Part shown: one piece after another, positions 15,344 to 22,942 of the stretch
Layout of the letters: each line of letters begins with the position of its first letter
Position numbering within the stretch: the first letter of the stretch is position 1
From: CAZSTA01 sp964609495 [NCBI: uncultured bacterium]
GTDB taxonomy: Bacteria; CAZSTA01
DNA: 25,171 bases
Direction of reading: 5' to 3'
NCBI GenBank assembly: GCA_964609495.1
Contig: CAZSTA010000031.1
Location: forward strand, 1 to 25,171
Program-made: the position numbers and the translations under genes
The notes under the pieces: generated by a model
Databases searched by the model: none
Told to the model about the DNA's origin: nothing
Seen by the model: only the letters and a program-made list of their open reading frames with translations

Positions 15344-16969
15344 ATGAGCGATTGGAAGAACAAGCTATATTTTGGGGATAACCTTGATATAATGCGTAAG
15401 TATATCGCAGATGAAAGTGTAGATCTGATATACCTAGACCCACCTTTCAACTCTAAAGCTAGCTATAATGTGCTATATCGAGAAGCTAATGGCAGTCAAT
15501 CTGCTGCTCAGATAACCGCCTTTGAGGATACCTGGCATTGGGATATAAAAACACAAGAGGCTTATGAGGAAGTGGTAAGGCAAGGTCCCAAGAAGGTAGC
15601 TGACCTGTTGCAGGCACTGCGAGAATTCTTAGGTACAAATGATATGATGGCTTATCTAGTTATGATGGCAATTCGACTGGTAGAGCTACATCGAGTACTG
15701 AAACCAATGGGTAGTCTGTATTTGCATTGTGATCCAACTGCTAGTCATTATCTCAAGATTGTGTTAGATCAAATATTCGGTGTTAAGAATTTCAGAAACG
15801 AGATCTCGTGGCGCCGTTCCAACCCCAAAAGCCATCACATCACCAATTTTGCAAACTGTAGAGATACTATTTTCAGGTATTCTAAATCTGAATATGCCAT
15901 ATTCAACAAGATTTATAGCGAGCACGATCCCAAATATGTAGAAAAGGCGTATCGGTTTATTGACGAAAATGGAAGACGATATCGGCTACTTCCCCTGCTA
16001 AATCCCAACAAAGATCGTCCTAATCTCACTTATGAATTCTTAGGCATCACTAGAGTTTGGCGCTGGACAAAAGAAAGAATGAAAAAAGCCTATGCAGATG
16101 GTCTGATTGTGCAACTAAAACCGGGTGCTGTTCCTCAATATAAAAAATATCTGGATGAGTCTCCGGGCAGAACCATAACAAATGATTGGCACGACATTAA
16201 ACCTACTTCGGGCAAAGAATCACTTGGCTATCCTACCCAAAAACCAGAGGCGCTACTTGAGCGAATCATTAGGGCGTCATCAAATGAAGGTGATATCATA
16301 CTTGACCCTTTCTGTGGATGTGGTACTACAGTCTCAGTGGCGGAGCATCTTAACCGGCGTTGGATAGGAATAGATATTACTCACCTAGCTATTACTCTTA
16401 TAAAACACAGATTAGAAGATACTTTTGGAGCAGAGTTATCTCCTTATGAAGTTCTTGGCGATCCTAAAGACCTGCGAAGCGCCGAAGCCCTAGCAGAACA
16501 AGACCCTTATCAATTTGAGTGGTGGGCTATTGGCTTAGTCGATGCCTTTCCAGTAGGCAAACAGAAGAAGGGTGCTGATAGAGGTATAGATGGTTATATA
16601 AACTTTTTCGATGATGATCCCAAAAAGGCTAAGAGCATAGTCATCCAGGTTAAGAGTGGTCATGTTACCGTGAGTCAGATACGTGATCTCAGAGGAGTAT
16701 TAGAGCGAGAAAAGGCTGTAATTGGAGCTTTTATCACACTAAGGAAACCGACTAGAGAAATGCTAAAGGAAGCAGCTTCAGCAGGTTTTTATGAGCCTAA
16801 AAAATATCCCGGCAGTCGCTTCCCCAGACTACAGATTCTTACCACTGAAGATTTGCTAGCAGGTAAGCAGTTAGAATACCCAAGACAGGGAATAGGAACA
16901 TTCAAGAAAGCTGAACGTAAGTATAAAGGGAGTAAGACACAAATTAGCCTTCTGTCAGATGGTGCTTAA
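15344..16969 (+). CDS. DNA methyltransferase fused to a PD-(D/E)XK (Mrr-like) nuclease domain
   Basis: This 541-residue protein combines both activities of a restriction-modification system. The N-terminal two thirds is a beta-class N6-adenine or N4-cytosine methyltransferase, with catalytic motif IV as DPPF (residues 32-35) and the SAM motif late, as DPFCGCGTT (about 319-327) followed by RRWIGIDI. From about residue 390 a second domain contains GADRGIDGY (about 410) and IVIQVKSG (about 434), the D...QxK signature of Mrr-type restriction nucleases. The start is the ATG after AAAGGAG/GGAG, consistent with the upstream promoter. No separate restriction or specificity gene is present. Decayed gene pieces on both sides suggest a transferred patch. 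Modification-only function is possible if the nuclease is inactive. The recognition site cannot be predicted. Confidence 0.88.
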   Translation: MSDWKNKLYFGDNLDIMRKYIADESVDLIYLDPPFNSKASYNVLYREANGSQSAAQITAFEDTWHWDIKTQEAYEEVVRQGPKKVADLLQALREFLGTNDMMAYLVMMAIRLVELHRVLKPMGSLYLHCDPTASHYLKIVLDQIFGVKNFRNEISWRRSNPKSHHITNFANCRDTIFRYSKSEYAIFNKIYSEHDPKYVEKAYRFIDENGRRYRLLPLLNPNKDRPNLTYEFLGITRVWRWTKERMKKAYADGLIVQLKPGAVPQYKKYLDESPGRTITNDWHDIKPTSGKESLGYPTQKPEALLERIIRASSNEGDIILDPFCGCGTTVSVAEHLNRRWIGIDITHLAITLIKHRLEDTFGAELSPYEVLGDPKDLRSAEALAEQDPYQFEWWAIGLVDAFPVGKQKKGADRGIDGYINFFDDDPKKAKSIVIQVKSGHVTVSQIRDLRGVLEREKAVIGAFITLRKPTREMLKEAASAGFYEPKKYPGSRFPRLQILTTEDLLAGKQLEYPRQGIGTFKKAERKYKGSKTQISLLSDGA

Positions 16970-17039
16970 AGAAGTATAATTCATAATGACATCAAGATAT
17001 TAGGATATGCTGAACCCAGATCATAAGATATAGATATGA

Positions 17040-17219
17040 TATAGTAGAGTAAAATCCTATAGAAACAAATGGGAGTTATTAGGAAGCTCAGAAGGTATTT
17101 TAGAAATAAGGATAACTTATTCTGGGCTAGGAGACAAAGAATATCACTCTAAACACCAATTGAAATTTGATTTAGTAGATAAAGGGTGGTATCTCATAGA
17201 TGGTAAAGACGATAGATGA
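17040..17219 (+). pseudogene. 3' remnant of an unidentified gene
   Basis: An open frame of about 59 codons with protein-like composition ends in LKFDLVDKGWYLIDGKDDR before TGA, with ITYSGLGDKEYHSKHQ before that. It has no start codon or SD. The alternating beta-rich pattern recalls the C-terminal strands of small secreted or NTF2-like domains, but that is a guess. Together with 15083-15238 it brackets the methyltransferase-nuclease gene with debris. The rest of the gap 16970-17320 shows no other clear feature. Confidence 0.45.
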
Positions 17220-17300
17220 CCAAGTTCTATTATATTACCTGTCGGGTAGGAGTGGAATAATAACTCTCGATCTATTGATATCTGAGAATAAGAGGAGGTT

Positions 17301-17324
17301 ATGAAGCTAAGGCAAGTAGAATGA
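17301..17324 (+). CDS. Seven-codon upstream ORF overlapping the hpt start
   Basis: ATG at 17301 encodes MKLRQVE and stops at TGA 17322-17324, overlapping the hpt start as ATGA. It has a strong SD (GAGGAGG, ending two bases before the ATG), whereas hpt itself has only a weak AAGG at a suitable distance. This suggests translation of hpt by re-initiation after the short ORF. The SD lies closer than ideal, so the evidence is moderate. Confidence 0.4.
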   Translation: MKLRQVE

Positions 17325-17875
17325 TGGAAAATGAGATGATCGATGATATAGAGGAGATCATACTCACTCCAGAGGATATCGAGAGGGAGGTATCTCGGCT
17401 AGGACGGGAGATATCCGCCGACTATATGGATAAGGATCCCCTCTTAGTAGGAGTCCTCAGAGGCTCCACAGTCTTCATAGCCGATCTAATTCGTCATATT
17501 TCACTACCTGTCAGGATCGACTTCATCTCCATATCTAGCTATCAACACCCCTCTCCCGGAGTAGTTCGGATCATAAAGGACTTGGATGAGCCAATCACCG
17601 GTAAGGATATCATTATAATAGAGGGGATAATAGATACTGGCCTCTCCTTGGGATATTTGATACGAGTCCTTAACCTTAGAGAACCCGCGAGCTTGGAGAT
17701 ATGCACCCTCTTGGATAAACCAGCTCGTCGTATTCTCGCTCTCAATCCTAAATATGTGGGAGTCGAGATCCCCGATAAGTTCGTCGTTGGCTATGGTCTG
17801 GATTACAATCAAAAATATCGCAATTTGCCCTTCATTGGTGCTTTGAAGCCAGAGATATACCAAGGTAATCGATGA
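17321..17875 (+). CDS. hpt: Hypoxanthine(-guanine) phosphoribosyltransferase
   Basis: This salvage enzyme makes IMP or GMP from PRPP and hypoxanthine or guanine. The 184-residue protein has the family layout: LLVGVLRGSTVFIADLIR near residue 43, the SSYQ flexible-loop region, the PRPP-binding motif (IIEGIIDTGLSL, about 106-117), then LLDKPARR and VVGYGLDYNQKYRNLPFIG at the end. The PRPP motif normally reads VEDIIDTG; here the first Asp, which contacts the ribose, is Gly (GGG codon), while the catalytic Asp of DTG is kept. Two consecutive ATG codons offer alternative starts. The next gene begins about 80 bases later with its own SD. Confidence 0.93.
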   Translation: MMENEMIDDIEEIILTPEDIEREVSRLGREISADYMDKDPLLVGVLRGSTVFIADLIRHISLPVRIDFISISSYQHPSPGVVRIIKDLDEPITGKDIIIIEGIIDTGLSLGYLIRVLNLREPASLEICTLLDKPARRILALNPKYVGVEIPDKFVVGYGLDYNQKYRNLPFIGALKPEIYQGNR

Positions 17876-17955
17876 TCTAAAGGCAGGGATGGAAATCGGA
17901 AGATCTGATTGATAGCATCTCTATTTTCCACTTTTCAAAAAGGAGGTAAGTCGCT

Positions 17956-18822
17956 ATGCCCAGCTTTGATCAGCTAAGTTTTATGGCTTCTTTAGGCTTC
18001 GCCAGTTGGGAGCCAAGGAAGATATTAGAGGAATTATCTCGTATCGGTTATAAAGGAGTGGGATGGACCCCAGCTCACTTTAATCCTCGCCAGAAATCTC
18101 CCGAAGCCCTTGAGAATTTGATAAAGGAGACACACAATTATGGGATGGAGGTAGGAGAGATCGTAGTCCAGCGGGATTTCGTATCCCTTGATGAGAACAT
18201 AAGAAGGGACCGAATCAATTTAACCAAAGAATCTATTCAAGCCGCGGGAGAAGCAGGCGCTAAGGTGATAAATGTCTTCACTGGCCCTGCTCCTTGGGAT
18301 CCTAAAGCCCCTCGTATCCCTCGCGATCTCTCTCAGGGAGAGGCTTGGGATATAGTGCTGGGCGCCTTCGAGGAGATTCTAAAAGTGGCAGAGAAATACA
18401 AAGTTTATATAGCGGTGGAAGGGGTATTTGGGCATCTCTGCCACGATTATTACACCACAAAGCCCCTTATCGATCACTTCGATTCGGAGTATCTGGGGAT
18501 TAATATGGATCCCTCTCACGGAAGTTTATATGGTAACGATATCCCTTGGGTCGTGAAGCAATGGTCCGATAAGATCAAGCATGTTCACCTCAAAGATGCG
18601 ATAGGTGTTCCTGGAGAAAACGGACGCGATTTTATGTTTCCCCTGCTCGGAGAGGGAATGATCGATTGGTCGGCTTTCTTCAACGCTCTCGATGAGATTG
18701 GCTATAGGGGATTTCTATCGGTGGAGTTCGAATCCTTCAAGTATTACCGAGTGATCTTAGAAGGAGACCCGGTCAGAGCAGCCGAACTTTCTATGGAGCA
18801 GTTGAAGAAGTTACTAAAGTAA
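17956..18822 (+). CDS. Sugar phosphate isomerase/epimerase family protein (xylose isomerase-like TIM barrel)
   Basis: This 288-residue protein belongs to the AP-endonuclease-2/xylose-isomerase-like barrels, divalent-metal enzymes that act on sugars, inositols or hydroxypyruvate. Metal ligands are visible at the expected strands: VAVEG (Glu), NMDPSH (Asp and His), HVHLKD (His) and LSVEFES (Glu). The opening FASWEPRKILEELSRIGYKGV is typical. AAGGAGG lies 9-10 bases before the ATG. There is no substrate clue from neighbours: hpt precedes it and a new transcription unit follows. Confidence 0.87.
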   Translation: MPSFDQLSFMASLGFASWEPRKILEELSRIGYKGVGWTPAHFNPRQKSPEALENLIKETHNYGMEVGEIVVQRDFVSLDENIRRDRINLTKESIQAAGEAGAKVINVFTGPAPWDPKAPRIPRDLSQGEAWDIVLGAFEEILKVAEKYKVYIAVEGVFGHLCHDYYTTKPLIDHFDSEYLGINMDPSHGSLYGNDIPWVVKQWSDKIKHVHLKDAIGVPGENGRDFMFPLLGEGMIDWSAFFNALDEIGYRGFLSVEFESFKYYRVILEGDPVRAAELSMEQLKKLLK

Positions 18823-18850
18823 AGTTGAGTAAGAGAGCATATAAAACGAG

Positions 18851-18900
18851 GACTTCGCCTCACTCCTCAGAGGAGAGGAGTAAAGGGCGAGGTTCCTTTG
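18851..18900 (+). terminator. Possible hairpin after the isomerase gene
   Basis: An imperfect nested inverted repeat is visible. The outer arms are AGGACTTCGCC and GGCGAGGTTCCT (one bulge). The inner arms are ACTCCTC and GAGGAGT with an internal mismatch. Only a short T-run (TTT) follows. It could end the hpt-isomerase transcript before the rpsU promoter, but it is not a textbook terminator. Confidence 0.35.
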
Positions 18901-18986
18901 CTCATTATCCAATATCTCCATAAATATTATATATTTGGGGGGTTTTAAGCTGTCACTCTATAAAAATGATTTTATCCCTCACATAT

Positions 18987-19015
18987 TTGACAAAAAGGAT
19001 AAATTAGTGTATAAT
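18987..19015 (+). promoter_or_regulatory. Consensus sigma-70 promoter for the rpsU cluster
   Basis: TTGACA (18987-18992) and TATAAT (19010-19015) are both perfect and separated by exactly 17 bases. The untranslated leader to rpsU would be about 70 bases and contains a T-rich run (CCGTTTTTTTCTTTAG). Confidence 0.92.
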
Positions 19016-19094
19016 ATAGATTGAAAGTTGATACTCTCCTGCCGTTTTTTTCTTTAGAATTTTACTATACCGAGGAAGGAGGGGAATATGATAA

Positions 19095-19283
19095 ATGGCT
19101 AGAGTTGAAGTCGAAGTAAAGGATAGCGAGAATTTTGAGAGCGCCTTAAGGAGATTTAAGAAGGAATGTCAAAAGCAGGGAGTTATATCTGAGATTAAGA
19201 GGCGGGAACATTATGAGAAACCAAGCGTGCGTCGTAAAAAGAAGCTTCTCGCCGCTCGCCGAAAAAATAGACCAAGGAGATAA
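19095..19283 (+). CDS. rpsU: 30S ribosomal protein S21
   Basis: S21 binds the 30S subunit near the anti-Shine-Dalgarno end of 16S rRNA and helps initiation. The 62-residue protein has the normal size and pattern: an N-terminal [24 protein letters not shown], then a strongly basic C-terminal helix ([27 protein letters not shown]). The SD block AAGGAGGGG lies 10 or more bases before this ATG. Another ATG at 19088, nearer to the SD, opens a four-codon frame (MING) that overlaps this start, so re-initiation is possible. yqeY follows five bases later. Confidence 0.96.
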   Translation: MARVEVEVKDSENFESALRRFKKECQKQGVISEIKRREHYEKPSVRRKKKLLAARRKNRPRR

Positions 19284-19288
19284 TCGCT

Positions 19289-19741
19289 ATGTCTTTGAAG
19301 GATGAACTCTCGGAAGCAATGAAAACGGCGATGCGCAAAGGTGATAAAATGGAGCTATCTGCCATAAGACTTCTCCGTTCTGAGATTAGAAATAAGGAGA
19401 TAGATATAGGCAGGGACATTGATGATGAGGAGATAGTGGCTTTAATATCTAAAGGGATAAAGAAGTGCCAAGAAGCCATTGAGCAGTTCAAGAGGGGAAA
19501 TCGGAGCGATCTGGTGGAGAAAGAGGAGAAGGAGATAGAAACTTTAAGACGCTTCCTTCCCCGCCAGCTTACCGAAGATGAACTCAAGGATATAGTAACT
19601 CAGACTATCGAGGAGGTAGGTGCAGATTCTCCCAAGGATTTAGGTAGGGTAATGGCTGCAATTATGCCTAAGATCAGAGGTAGAGCCGAGGGGAAGATAG
19701 TTTCTAAGATGGTTCGAGAGACTTTAAAGGAAACTTTTTAA
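19289..19741 (+). CDS. yqeY: GatB/YqeY domain protein
   Basis: YqeY proteins resemble the tRNA-binding tail domain of the amidotransferase subunit GatB and are usually found next to rpsU. Their precise role is not settled, though tRNA handling is suspected. The 150-residue protein is full length, with the family signatures SLKDELSEAMKTAMRKGD, LSAIRLLRSEIRNKEID, LRRFLPRQLTEDEL and GRVMAAIMPKIRGRAEG. AAGGAGAT precedes the ATG inside the end of rpsU, so the genes are coupled. The last codons overlap the 49-bp palindromic repeat at 19726. Confidence 0.94.
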   Translation: MSLKDELSEAMKTAMRKGDKMELSAIRLLRSEIRNKEIDIGRDIDDEEIVALISKGIKKCQEAIEQFKRGNRSDLVEKEEKEIETLRRFLPRQLTEDELKDIVTQTIEEVGADSPKDLGRVMAAIMPKIRGRAEGKIVSKMVRETLKETF

Positions 19742-19774
19742 CCTTATATATTTTTGGAAGCAAAAGTTTCCTTT
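19726..19774 (+). repeat. 49-bp palindromic repeat, copy B
   Basis: Arms AAAGGAAACTTTT (19726-19738) and AAAAGTTTCCTTT (19762-19774) flank a 23-base centre (TAACCTTATATATTTTTGGAAGC). The repeat overlaps the stop codon of yqeY and lies in the gap before the first nfeD gene. It matches copy C closely and copy A with a compensatory change. Confidence 0.85.
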
Positions 19775-19826
19775 ATTAGGAGAGTAAAGAGTTTACCGGT
19801 CTCAAGTTGTTAACCGAGGATCTTAT

Positions 19827-21176
19827 ATGGAGATGAATATCTCGAGCAAATTTCCAAAGATATTATTAATTGCCCTGATATTCCCTATCATTCTTCTTGC
19901 TTCGCAGATAGCTATAGGCCAAGAGAAGGTAGTATATATAATTCCTATCCGGGGTGATATCGAGCTAGGGTTATCCCGTTTTCTCCAGAGAGCCTTAAAA
20001 ACGGCTCAGAGAGAGAAAGCGGATGCCGTTATCCTAGAGATAGATACCTTTGGGGGAAGAGTCGATGCGGCTACTCAGATGAAGGATGCTTTGATGGATT
20101 CAGATATCCTGACCATCGCTTTTGTGCAGAGGGGCTGGTCGGCTGGAGCTTTAATCACTCTAGCTTGTGATCATATCGTGATGAAACCGGGGAGTAGTAT
20201 AGGGGCGGCTGAACCCATAGTAGGAGGAGGGATAACGGAATCTCAGCCTGCTGATGAGAAGGTTGTCTCAGCTTTAAGAGAGGAATTTCGCTCTACGGCG
20301 GAGGATAACGGTCACCCTGGAGATATTGCCGCGGCGATGGTTGACAAGGATATCGAAATTGAGGGCGTGATCGAAAAGGGGAAGTTGCTAACTTTAGCCG
20401 CCGAGGAAGCATTAGAACTTAAAGTGGCTGATAGAAAATTGGAAAAGATAGAGTCTGTTCTGGAGGCATATGACCTAGAGGGTGCGAGGCAAGTCATCGT
20501 ATCACTTAATTGGGCGGAGCAGGTGAGTCGTTTTGTTACTAGTTCTATCGTTAGCTCGCTTCTTCTCACCCTAGGTTTTCTAGGGCTAATTTGGGAATTT
20601 CGCACTCCCACTTGGGGAATAGCCGGGACCTTCGGGATCCTATCTTTAGCCCTCTTCTTTGGTGGACATATGATCGCTGGATTAGCTGGTTGGGAATCTA
20701 TTCTCCTATTTGCGGTGGGATCATTCCTCCTCGCCCTGGAGATCTTCGTCATACCAGGCTTTGGTATAACCGGCGTCTCAGGGATAATAGCGATTCTCCT
20801 AAGCCTATTTATGTCCTTTGGGGGTAACTACATCGAGGCTGCCTATAGCATTCTAGGCGCTTTCCTAGCCACGGTGATTATATCCTTGTTGCTACTTCGT
20901 TATATCCCCCGTACCAAAGCTTGGAATAAATTAGTTCTAAGCACTGGGGAAACGGCTGAATTGGGATTCTCGGCAACTCCTCAGAAGGAGAAAAAAAGGT
21001 ATTTAGGAGAGAGAGGAAGGAGTATCTCTATGCTTCGTCCGGCGGGAGTAGCTGAGATAAATGGGGAGAGAATCGATGTCGTCTCAGAGGGGGATTTCAT
21101 CCCTCCCTATACTGAGATAGAGGTGGTCAAAGTTAGCGATAATCGAGTAGTAGTTCGCGCTCTTCTTTCAGATTAG
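19827..21176 (+). CDS. nfeD: Long NfeD protein: ClpP-class membrane serine protease plus OB-fold domain
   Basis: Long NfeD proteins (NfeD1b type) join a periplasmic or extracytoplasmic ClpP-like protease to several membrane helices and a C-terminal OB domain, and work with flotillin or stomatin partners. In 449 residues one sees an N-terminal signal/anchor helix (about 10-31) and the protease fold IIPIRGDI with IDTFGGRVDAA. The catalytic Ser105 lies in WSAGALI, with a candidate Lys145 in PADEKVV. Four to five hydrophobic segments follow (about 235-370), then the OB domain (LRPAGVAEINGERIDVVSEGDFIPPYTEIEVVKV). A start-proximal SD is weak (GAGGATC). A shorter paralogue and floA follow on the same strand. 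Confidence 0.92.
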   Translation: MEMNISSKFPKILLIALIFPIILLASQIAIGQEKVVYIIPIRGDIELGLSRFLQRALKTAQREKADAVILEIDTFGGRVDAATQMKDALMDSDILTIAFVQRGWSAGALITLACDHIVMKPGSSIGAAEPIVGGGITESQPADEKVVSALREEFRSTAEDNGHPGDIAAAMVDKDIEIEGVIEKGKLLTLAAEEALELKVADRKLEKIESVLEAYDLEGARQVIVSLNWAEQVSRFVTSSIVSSLLLTLGFLGLIWEFRTPTWGIAGTFGILSLALFFGGHMIAGLAGWESILLFAVGSFLLALEIFVIPGFGITGVSGIIAILLSLFMSFGGNYIEAAYSILGAFLATVIISLLLLRYIPRTKAWNKLVLSTGETAELGFSATPQKEKKRYLGERGRSISMLRPAGVAEINGERIDVVSEGDFIPPYTEIEVVKVSDNRVVVRALLSD

Positions 21177-21251
21177 GCAGGGAGAGATGTTGGGATCTCA
21201 TTCTGTTACCTCTCCCTCAAGGAAATACTCGACTGCTATGAGGTGATAACC

Positions 21252-21737
21252 TTGTGGATGGTCTTATTTATCCTATTCTTAGGGGGGATAGTTCTTATCT
21301 TCGTAGAGGTATTTCTGACCCCTGGCTTCGGAGTGGCTGGAATAAGTGGCATTACCCTACTAGCTAGTAGTGTAGTATGGGCTTTTATGAAAGCTGACTC
21401 TACGATAGCTGGCTATTTCACTTTAATAGCTCTATCAGTATTTCTGGTAATCATAGCAGGTGTAGCCAAGTTCTGGCCCAAGAGCAAAAGCTGGAAGAAG
21501 CTCGTCTTAAACACGGCTGAAACGAAGTCATCTGGCTTCTCATCATCCTCTCCAGATATAGGGAAGTGGCTAGGAAAGATTGGTTCTACCATATCCATAC
21601 TTCGCCCCTCGGGAGTTGCCGAGATCGAAGGAGTTAAATTAGATGTGGTAACTAAGGGTGAGTTCATACCACCTCATTCGAAGATAAAGGTAATCAAGGT
21701 AGAGGGAAATAGAATCGTAGTGGAAAGAGTAGAATAA
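21252..21737 (+). CDS. Short NfeD-like membrane protein
   Basis: This protein of about 161 residues has the NfeD membrane region (three hydrophobic segments in the first 75 residues) and the OB domain but no protease domain. Its C-terminal half is clearly a duplicate of the preceding protein's: KSWKKLVLNTAET and LRPSGVAEIEGVKLDVV against KAWNKLVLSTGET and LRPAGVAEINGERIDVV. Short NfeD proteins of this kind sit next to flotillin genes and are thought to bind them. The start is not certain. TTG at 21252 has GAGGTGA at a good distance and is preferred; GTG 21243 overlaps that SD and ATG 21258 is further away. Confidence 0.88.
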   Translation: MWMVLFILFLGGIVLIFVEVFLTPGFGVAGISGITLLASSVVWAFMKADSTIAGYFTLIALSVFLVIIAGVAKFWPKSKSWKKLVLNTAETKSSGFSSSSPDIGKWLGKIGSTISILRPSGVAEIEGVKLDVVTKGEFIPPHSKIKVIKVEGNRIVVERVE

Positions 21738-21761
21738 AAATGTAAAGGAGGAGGAATTATT

Positions 21762-22769
21762 GTGCCAGAAGCATTAGCAGGGTTTTTAGTAATTGTTATC
21801 ATAGTTATCGTCGCTCTATTTATCCTGCTCCAATTTATCCCCTTAGCTCTGTGGATATCCGCCTATGCGGCAGGTGTGCGGGTCGGTTTCTTCAATCTCA
21901 TTGGAATGCGCTTAAGGAGAGTCGCTCCTCATAGGATCATCCACCCTTTGATCAAAGCTACTAAGGCGGGATTGGAACTCCAGATAGATAGATTAGAAGC
22001 TCACTATCTAGCTGGAGGTGATGTGGATAGAGTGGTGAACTCTCTCATCGCGGCTCAAAGAGCGAATATAGAGCTGAATTTTGAGAGATCTGCGGCTATC
22101 GATCTAGCTGGGAGAGATGTGCTTGATGCAGTTAAGATGAGCGTTAACCCGCGGGTGATTCAAACTCCCATAGTATCGGCAGTGGCTAAGAACGGAATCC
22201 AGCTCAAAGCTTTTGCTCGGGTAACTGTCAGAGCTAATTTAGATAGACTCGTAGGAGGAGCTGGAGAGGAAACCGTCGTCGCTAGAGTGGGTGAGGGTAT
22301 AGTAACCACCATCGGATCATCTATTAGTCATGAGAACGTGCTGGAGAATCCCGACTCGATATCTAAAACCGTGTTGCAGAAAGGACTTGATGCAGGAACT
22401 GCCTTTGAGATTCTCTCCATAGATATCGCGGATGTCGATGTGGGAGAGAACATAGGGGCGAAACTTCAGACTGATCAGGCGGAGGCGGATATGAGAATCG
22501 CTAGGGCGAGGGCCGAGGAGCGTCGAGCGATGGCTGTCGCTAGGGAACAAGAGATGAAAGCGATGGTCCGAGAGATGAGGGCGAAGGTTGTGGAAGCTGA
22601 GGCTGAGGTTCCCCGAGCGATCGCCGATGCTTTCCGCGAAGGTAAATTGGGGGTTATGGATTACTATCAGATGCGCAATATTATGGCTGATACAGGTATG
22701 CGAGAAGCTATATCCCAAGCTCAAGCCCCTCCAACTGGCGGTGCAGAAGAGCCTGAATCGACAACTTAA
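21762..22769 (+). CDS. floA: Flotillin-like protein FloA
   Basis: FloA organises functional membrane microdomains. The 335-residue protein starts at GTG with a perfect AAAGGAGGAGG upstream. An N-terminal membrane hairpin (about residues 5-40) is followed by the family block [20 protein letters not shown]. The SPFH region spans about 60-240, including [20 protein letters not shown] and [12 protein letters not shown] long charged alpha-helical region ([21 protein letters not shown]...) precedes the conserved [14 protein letters not shown]. Position after two NfeD genes matches the known nfeD-floA partnership. The Ala/Glu-rich helix should mediate oligomer formation. Confidence 0.96.
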   Translation: MPEALAGFLVIVIIVIVALFILLQFIPLALWISAYAAGVRVGFFNLIGMRLRRVAPHRIIHPLIKATKAGLELQIDRLEAHYLAGGDVDRVVNSLIAAQRANIELNFERSAAIDLAGRDVLDAVKMSVNPRVIQTPIVSAVAKNGIQLKAFARVTVRANLDRLVGGAGEETVVARVGEGIVTTIGSSISHENVLENPDSISKTVLQKGLDAGTAFEILSIDIADVDVGENIGAKLQTDQAEADMRIARARAEERRAMAVAREQEMKAMVREMRAKVVEAEAEVPRAIADAFREGKLGVMDYYQMRNIMADTGMREAISQAQAPPTGGAEEPESTT

Positions 22770-22942
22770 TAGAGTTTCGAAAGAATGCCAGATAGGCAAG
22801 GTTGAGAAGCCTCAAGAGCGTTAAGTTGGATAGGAGACTATCTGGTGAAAAGGAAACTTTTTCACCTTGAGTTTTATGGGAAGCAAAAGTTTCCTTTCAG
22901 GTGAGACCAGAAGTCTGACTTGAGTTGAAAGTAGAGGATCAA
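22770..22942 (+). other. Structured intergenic stretch between floA and the next gene
   Basis: It contains an 8-bp stem CCAGATAG (22788-22795) with CTATCTGG (22838-22845). This encloses a small hairpin TTGAG-AAGC-CTCAA and is followed at once by palindromic repeat copy C. No promoter boxes are obvious. It may be a processing site or attenuator, or just decayed repeat sequence. Confidence 0.35.
22849..22897 (+). repeat. 49-bp palindromic repeat, copy C
   Basis: Arms AAAGGAAACTTTT (22849-22861) and AAAAGTTTCCTTT (22885-22897) surround a 23-base centre (TCACCTTGAGTTTTATGGGAAGC). The arms equal those of copy B and the centre is close to that of copy A (ACCTTGAG). Confidence 0.85.
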
